A stretch of DNA of 39,994 nucleotides from Streptomycetaceae bacterium. GTDB taxonomy: Bacteria; Actinomycetota; Actinomycetes; Nanopelagicales; Nanopelagicaceae. Each line of letters starts with the position of its first letter. Positions within the stretch are counted from its first letter, which is position 1. Made by a program: the position numbers and the translations under genes. The stretch covers positions 1-39,994 of the forward strand of contig OMHY01000028.1 of assembly GCA_900298985.1 (NCBI GenBank), in the 5' to 3' direction. The notes beneath the pieces are model-generated. The model had not been told where the DNA came from, did not search any database, and worked only from the letters and a program-made list of their open reading frames with translations. Below, piece by piece: positions 35,152 through 39,994 of the stretch.

Positions 35152-36735
35152 ATGTTTAAACCGGATGATTCCTTTCATATCTATGACACCACTTTGCGCG
35201 ATGGCGCGCAACAGGAAGGTCTAAATTTAAGTGTGCATGATAAATTAAATATTGCACGCCATTTAGATGATTTAGGGGTAGGTTTTATTGAAGGTGGTTG
35301 GCCAGGTGCAAATCCAAAAGACACCGAATTTTTTCAAAGAGCTAAAAAAGAAATAAATTTTAAAAACGCTCAATTTGTTGCTTTTGGTGCTACTCGCCGA
35401 CCAGAGGTGAAAGCAGAAGATGATCAATTACTACAAGCATTGGCTAACTCTGGTGCACCAGTAGTTACATTGGTTGCTAAATCTCATGATCGTCATGTAG
35501 ATCTAGCGCTTAAAACAACACTTGCAGAAAATCTTAAAATGATAGAGGACTCAGTTAAATTCCTAATTAAAAATGGACAAAGAGTTTTCTTAGATGCAGA
35601 ACATTTCTTTGATGGTTATATTTCAAATCGCGGTTATGCGTTAGATGTAATAAGCGCTGCCATGAATTCTGGTGCGAGTTTAGTTGCACTCTGTGATACT
35701 AACGGTGGCATGCTGCCTGATCAGCTAACTCAAATTGTAGATGATGTATATCGCACTACCGGTTCTAGATTAGGAATTCATTGCCATAATGACACAGGGT
35801 GTGCAGTAGCAAACTCTATTGCAGCGGTAAGTGCTGGCGTTACCCATGTCCAAGGAACTTTAAATGGTTATGGAGAGCGAACTGGTAATGCTGATTTAGT
35901 TACCATTGTTGCTAATTTAGAGTTAAAGAAAAAGAAATTAGTTTTGCCAGAAGGAAAACTTCAAGAAGCATTTCGCATTTCACACGCAGTTGCCGAAGTT
36001 ACCAATGTGGCTCCATCTATGCGTCAACCTTATGTTGGCTTGTCTGCTTTTGCACATAAAGCAGGATTACATGCCAGTGCAATTAAAGTAGATCCTGCAA
36101 TGTATCAACATGAAGATCCATCTACTGTGGGTAATGATATGAGAATGTTAGTGAGTGATATGGCGGGCAGAGCCTCAGTGGAATTAAAATCCAAATCACT
36201 TGGTATTGATTTAAGTACAAATAAAGAGGTAGTAAGTAAAGTAGTTGATAAAGTTAAAGAGTTAGAAGCTAGAGGTTTCACCTTTGAAGCTGCAGATGCT
36301 TCTTTTGAATTATTACTGCGAGAAGAGATTGATGGAAAAAAGAGTGAATTTTTCAAAGTCTCCCGTTGGGAAATTACTGTTGCTAAAGATGAAACCGGAA
36401 AAGTGACCTCGCGCGCCACTGTGGCAATTCAAGCCAATAATGAAGTTATGGTTTCAGAAGGTGAAGGAAATGGACCAGTTAATGCATTGGATACTGCACT
36501 TCGCCGGGGACTTGAAAGAATTTATCCGCAGCTTGCAAAGCTTGAGTTAGTAGATTACAAAGTTCGTATTCTAGAAGGAAGGCTTGGAACTGGAGCGGTT
36601 ACTAGGGTATTAGTAGAAACTAGTGATGGCCAAGCACATTGGAACACACTTGGGGTACATGAAAATGTAATAGCAGCATCTGCAATGGCTTTAGAAGATG
36701 CAGTTACCTATGGCTTACTTCGACAAGCTCAATAA
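35152..36735 (+). CDS. cimA: (R)-citramalate synthase
   Basis: IYDTTLRDGAQQEGLNLSVHDKLNIARHLDDLGVGFIEGGWPGANPKD, HCHNDTGCAVANSIAAVSAGVTHVQGTLNGYGERTGNADL; C-terminal LeuA allosteric-type domain. Confidence 0.9.
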   Translation: MFKPDDSFHIYDTTLRDGAQQEGLNLSVHDKLNIARHLDDLGVGFIEGGWPGANPKDTEFFQRAKKEINFKNAQFVAFGATRRPEVKAEDDQLLQALANSGAPVVTLVAKSHDRHVDLALKTTLAENLKMIEDSVKFLIKNGQRVFLDAEHFFDGYISNRGYALDVISAAMNSGASLVALCDTNGGMLPDQLTQIVDDVYRTTGSRLGIHCHNDTGCAVANSIAAVSAGVTHVQGTLNGYGERTGNADLVTIVANLELKKKKLVLPEGKLQEAFRISHAVAEVTNVAPSMRQPYVGLSAFAHKAGLHASAIKVDPAMYQHEDPSTVGNDMRMLVSDMAGRASVELKSKSLGIDLSTNKEVVSKVVDKVKELEARGFTFEAADASFELLLREEIDGKKSEFFKVSRWEITVAKDETGKVTSRATVAIQANNEVMVSEGEGNGPVNALDTALRRGLERIYPQLAKLELVDYKVRILEGRLGTGAVTRVLVETSDGQAHWNTLGVHENVIAASAMALEDAVTYGLLRQAQ

Positions 36736-36753
36736 ATATTTTTAGGATATTAG

Positions 36754-37653
36754 ATGAATCAAGAATTACTTGATCTTTATCAAAAGTATCTAGTTCAGGT
36801 GAGAAATTTATCTGAAAACTCAGTTCGCGCTTATGTAAAAGATGTAGAGGATTTAATAGTATTTTTAGAAAAGGAAAAAATAGAGGAATTTTCCCAAGTA
36901 GATCTCTCAGTGCTAAGAAAATGGTTAGCTGATTTATACCATCGGGGAATTTCAAACCAGACCCTAAGTCGGCGGATTGTTGCGATCCGTTCCTTTACAC
37001 ATTTTGCTTATAGCAATGGATGGATAGAAAAAGATCTAGGTGCAGCGTTAGAACTTCCTAAAAAAGAACATTATCTTCCAGAACATTTAACAGAAAGCCA
37101 AACAAAATCAATCTTTGATTTACTCTATCAAGAATATGAAGTTGAACCTAGCCCATTAAAACTTCGAGAAATTGCAATTATGGAAACTCTTTATGCCGGT
37201 GGAATTAGAATTGCAGAGTTATGTAATTTAAATATCTCCGATTTAGATTATGAAAGAAATTTAATTAGGGTAATTGGTAAAGGGAATAAAGAAAGAGTTG
37301 TGCCACTTGGAATTCCAGCTATTAAATCCTTGTCCAAATGGATAAATGAAGGTAGAAAAGAATTTGCCAATCAAGATTCTAATAACGCAATTTTCATAGG
37401 GACCCGCGGCAAAAGAATTGATCAAAGAGCTGCACGGGAAGTGGTTTATCAAATTACTGAAAAACTTGGTTTCAAAGTTAGCCCACATGCACTTCGGCAT
37501 ACCGCTGCAACTCATCTATTAGATCATGGTGCAGATTTAAGAGATGTGCAGGAAATATTGGGCCACTCTTCAATTGCAACCACTCAAATTTATACTCATC
37601 TTTCTACTGAAAAATTAGAACGTGCCTACAAACAGGCACATCCCCATGCTTAA
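36754..37653 (+). CDS. Tyrosine recombinase, XerC/XerD-like
   Basis: LYAGGIRIAELCNLNISDLD (Arg), HALRHTAATHLLDHGADLRDVQEILGHSSIATTQIYTH (His/Arg/His/Tyr catalytic residues); N-terminal SAM-like domain. Confidence 0.9.
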   Translation: MNQELLDLYQKYLVQVRNLSENSVRAYVKDVEDLIVFLEKEKIEEFSQVDLSVLRKWLADLYHRGISNQTLSRRIVAIRSFTHFAYSNGWIEKDLGAALELPKKEHYLPEHLTESQTKSIFDLLYQEYEVEPSPLKLREIAIMETLYAGGIRIAELCNLNISDLDYERNLIRVIGKGNKERVVPLGIPAIKSLSKWINEGRKEFANQDSNNAIFIGTRGKRIDQRAAREVVYQITEKLGFKVSPHALRHTAATHLLDHGADLRDVQEILGHSSIATTQIYTHLSTEKLERAYKQAHPHA

Positions 37654-37754
37654 AAAAGTATCTAGCTAAATCAACTTAACCCACAAGTTACTAAAATCTC
37701 ACCACCATTTGTACCTTTTGTCTAACTTCGACACCTTTTTAAGTGTCCCCTAAA

Positions 37755-37784
37755 TTGACTACACAACTAAACATTTCGTATGGT
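37755..37784 (+). promoter_or_regulatory. Candidate promoter of the EXO-like gene
   Basis: TTGACT (37755-37760), 18-nt spacer, TATGGT (37779-37784). Confidence 0.35.
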
Positions 37785-37825
37785 TCTGCTAAGACTTTTT
37801 GTATAGCGGAAAAGCGGAAATCGAA

Positions 37826-38815
37826 ATGTTTAGCCTTAAAAAGATTGTAGCCACCCTGACCATGGCTTTTTCATTGCTGGCCTTCTCCAGCACCGCAACA
37901 AATGTTGCAGCGATTTCACCAATTAGATTAGAAAATTTGGGAAAAGTTCTAGTAAACCCAACCCCATATTTGATTTTCTATGGAAATTTCACTGCTAAAA
38001 ATACCTCTGCCAATAAATTTACGAGCCTTTTAAAAGATTATTCCCAAAGTACCCGTTGGAATAATTTGGTTAATAAATACTATGGTCAAGATCCAGTTGA
38101 TGGAAGTCAATACAAAATTGGTAGTTTAAATATTTCTAATCTAGATTCCAACTGGACCACTATCTCCTATCAGGAAGGGGGGAACCTCGGAAAGAATTCA
38201 CCTATTGGAACTGACCCAATTTCAGAATCACTTGGAATAGATAAGATTGTAAATCTTGCAATCACTTCCCATTTTCAAAGTTTTGATCCCACCGGTGTTT
38301 ATCTAGTAATCACTGATCCATCGGTAAAAATGTTTAGTTGGAGCAATAACCAGGTGCTTTCTTGTGGGTGGAATAGTTATAACAATTCCCCTGATATCTC
38401 ATCAAATCAATATATATATGGATGGGTGGGAGAAGCTAATTCCGGTTTAGCTAAAGATATTTGCCAATATCATCCCATCACCACAAGTGGGGAAGCAATT
38501 AATTTTCCTAACGGACAATCCACTTTGATTGGCTCCACTCAAAATACTCTAATACATGAGTTAGAGGAGTCTATTACCGATCCCTGGCAAAGTGGCTGGG
38601 AGGTAGCGCCGAAGCAGGCTTCAAATACCCAAGGTGCAACTCAAATAGCAGATCTTTGTAATTGGGATTTTGGTGCGGTAAAACAAAAACATTCCACACC
38701 CAAGACAATTGTTCAATACAATCAAATCTGGAATGGAGTTCCATATCTAATTCAACAGGAATATAAACTTCAAACTGTTGACAATCGTTTTATTGGTTCT
38801 TGTTCTAACAACTAA
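37826..38815 (+). CDS. Secreted EXORDIUM/phosphate-induced protein (Phi_1)-like protein
   Basis: Signal peptide MFSLKKIVATLTMAFSLLAFSSTATNVAA (likely start ATG 37826, not TTG 37799); PTPYLIFYGNF, DPTGVYLVITDPSVKMFSWSNNQVLSCGWNSY, YIYGWVGEAN, NTLIHELEESITDPWQSGWE resemble the EXO family layout. Confidence 0.6.
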   Translation: MFSLKKIVATLTMAFSLLAFSSTATNVAAISPIRLENLGKVLVNPTPYLIFYGNFTAKNTSANKFTSLLKDYSQSTRWNNLVNKYYGQDPVDGSQYKIGSLNISNLDSNWTTISYQEGGNLGKNSPIGTDPISESLGIDKIVNLAITSHFQSFDPTGVYLVITDPSVKMFSWSNNQVLSCGWNSYNNSPDISSNQYIYGWVGEANSGLAKDICQYHPITTSGEAINFPNGQSTLIGSTQNTLIHELEESITDPWQSGWEVAPKQASNTQGATQIADLCNWDFGAVKQKHSTPKTIVQYNQIWNGVPYLIQQEYKLQTVDNRFIGSCSNN

Positions 38816-38833
38816 TTTAATTTATTTAATCTA

Positions 38834-38851
38834 GTCCCCAAAAGAGGGGAC
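38834..38851 (+). terminator. Possible terminator hairpin after the EXO-like gene
   Basis: GTCCCC-AAAAGA-GGGGAC; no strong T tract afterwards. Confidence 0.4.
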
Positions 38852-39169
38852 AGCAAATTCTCATTTACTTTATTGTATATTCATTTCACCAGGAGTAATT
38901 TTCAACTATTGCAAATGAATTTTTGTCTCCCAATTAAACAAATTTTATCTTGGTTGCAATTTAAAAGTGTAATAGTCGTCCTCTTGAGAGCAACTGTGTT
39001 TGTAGATAGTGACTTATCGCTTAGAGTTAGTTTGTCATTCACTCCTACTTTAAATGATAGTCAATTTTATCAATATTGCTCTTAACAATTTATTCTTAAC
39101 AATATATATTGTGTCCCTGATTGAATCCCACCCAAAAAAAGATAATTATCCTAATAGGCAGTTCGATAT

Positions 39170-39419
39170 GGTGGAGTTTTAGGATTTACTAACTCGAAAA
39201 TGGATATTTCAGCACTGCTTTTGTGATTATGGCCAGATTGGCCTAAACTCCACCCTGCACCAGACCTTGGTCTGGTGACTTCAGGCGTCTTGTGCACTTG
39301 AACCGATCGCAAGGTTTAGATAAGCAAGCATCACCTCGGTCTAGCTAAAAACTAGTCGATGTCAGGACGCTGGGATCTAACAAATCGTTAGATCAAACCG
39401 AGCGCGATTAAAAAATAAT
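39170..39419 (+). promoter_or_regulatory. Candidate structured 5' leader RNA (or small RNA) upstream of rpsB
   Basis: Long-range pair GGTGGAGTTTTAGG (39170-39183)/CCTAAACTCCACC (39242-39254) enclosing GGCC-AGATT-GGCC; hairpin CACCAGACC-TT-GGTCTGGTG (39258-39277); CTCGGT (39334-39339)/ACCGAG (39396-39401) enclosing CTAG-CTAAAAA-CTAG and GATCTAAC-AAATC-GTTAGATC; GCGATTA/TAATCGC just upstream of rpsB. Confidence 0.55.
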
Positions 39420-39441
39420 CGCAGGAATGGAGCACGCCAAA

Positions 39442-39951
39442 ATGGCTGTTGTAACAATGCGCGAACTTCTAGATAGTGGAGTTCATTTCGGACATCAAAC
39501 CCGTCGTTGGAATCCAAAGATGAAGAGATATATCTTCACTGAACGAAACGGCATCTACATTATTGATATCCAACAATCATTAGGTTTAATTGATCAAGCC
39601 TATGAATTTATTAAAGACACTGTTGCTAAAGGTGGCAATGTTTTATTTGTGGGAACTAAAAAGCAAGCCCATGAACCTATCAAAGCAGAATCTGCTAGAA
39701 CTGGTATGCCATATGTAACTGAAAGATGGCTAGGTGGAATGTTGACTAACTTCCCGACTGTTTATAAGCGAATTCAAAGATTGAAAGAATTAGAAGCGCT
39801 AGAAGCAGCAAATGATCAGCTATTAACTAAAAAAGAATTATTGACTTTGCGCCGTGAGCGCGAGAAGTTAAACCGTAACTTAGATGGAATTAGAAATATG
39901 ACTAAGTTACCAGCAGCACTTTGGGTTGTTGACACTAAGAAAGAACATTTA
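39442..39951 (+). CDS. rpsB: 30S ribosomal protein S2, 3'-truncated by contig end/adapter
   Basis: [45 protein letters not shown]...[10 protein letters not shown]; start ATG 39442 preceded by GGAG. The track's terminal LSLIHI is adapter translation. Confidence 0.96.
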
Positions 39952-39994
39952 CTGTCTCTTATACACATCTGACGCTGCCGACGATCTACTCTGT
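39952..39994 (+). other. Illumina Nextera adapter contamination (mosaic end + Read 1 adapter + i5 index + start of P5)
   Basis: CTGTCTCTTATACACATCT (ME) + GACGCTGCCGACGA (rc of TCGTCGGCAGCGTC) + TCTACTCT (rc of AGAGTAGA, the N/S504 index) + GT (start of GTGTAGATCTCGG). Confidence 0.98.

Noticed and set aside
36754-37653. Tyrosine recombinase as integrase of a mobile element
   Set aside because: XerC/D-like length and motifs, embedded among housekeeping genes; no att repeats, cargo genes or tRNA target seen.
38873-39085. 70-aa ORF between the EXO-like gene and rpsB
   Set aside because: TTG start without an obvious ribosome-binding site, no domain, AT-rich intergenic composition; likely spurious.

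Overview
The window is a low-GC (AT-rich by eye) actinobacterial chromosomal segment. It is almost entirely dense, co-directional (+) housekeeping operons: tRNA-Gly(-)/tRNA-Pro(+), tig-clpP1-clpP2-clpX-valS-folC-DUF4233-ndk, mreBCD-mrdA(PBP2)-rodA, rne/rng-rplU-rpmA-obgE-proB-proA, gatCAB, ilvD-ilvBNC-serA-leuB-ilvE-cimA, a xerC/D-type recombinase, a secreted EXORDIUM-like protein, and a truncated rpsB. The gene set and order indicate Actinobacteria, plausibly a streamlined planktonic lineage (inference only). I see no CRISPR array, prophage or IS element. The main points for a second look are: (i) the last 43 nt are Illumina Nextera adapter plus index, not genome; (ii) valS has an in-frame TGA at a position where Gly is expected, and mreD has an apparent 1-nt deletion; (iii) there are strongly structured, apparently unannotated 5' leaders upstream of rpsB and rne, and a smaller one upstream of rplU; (iv) an Ile/Val/Leu-rich leader peptide plus terminator precedes ilvBNC and is possibly leaderless; (v) the secreted EXO-like protein shares a nine-residue stretch with the partial secreted-type ORF at the other end of the window. 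I did not find convincing evidence of a novel multi-gene system. The best candidates for undescribed biology are the rpsB and rne leader RNAs and the EXO-like gene.
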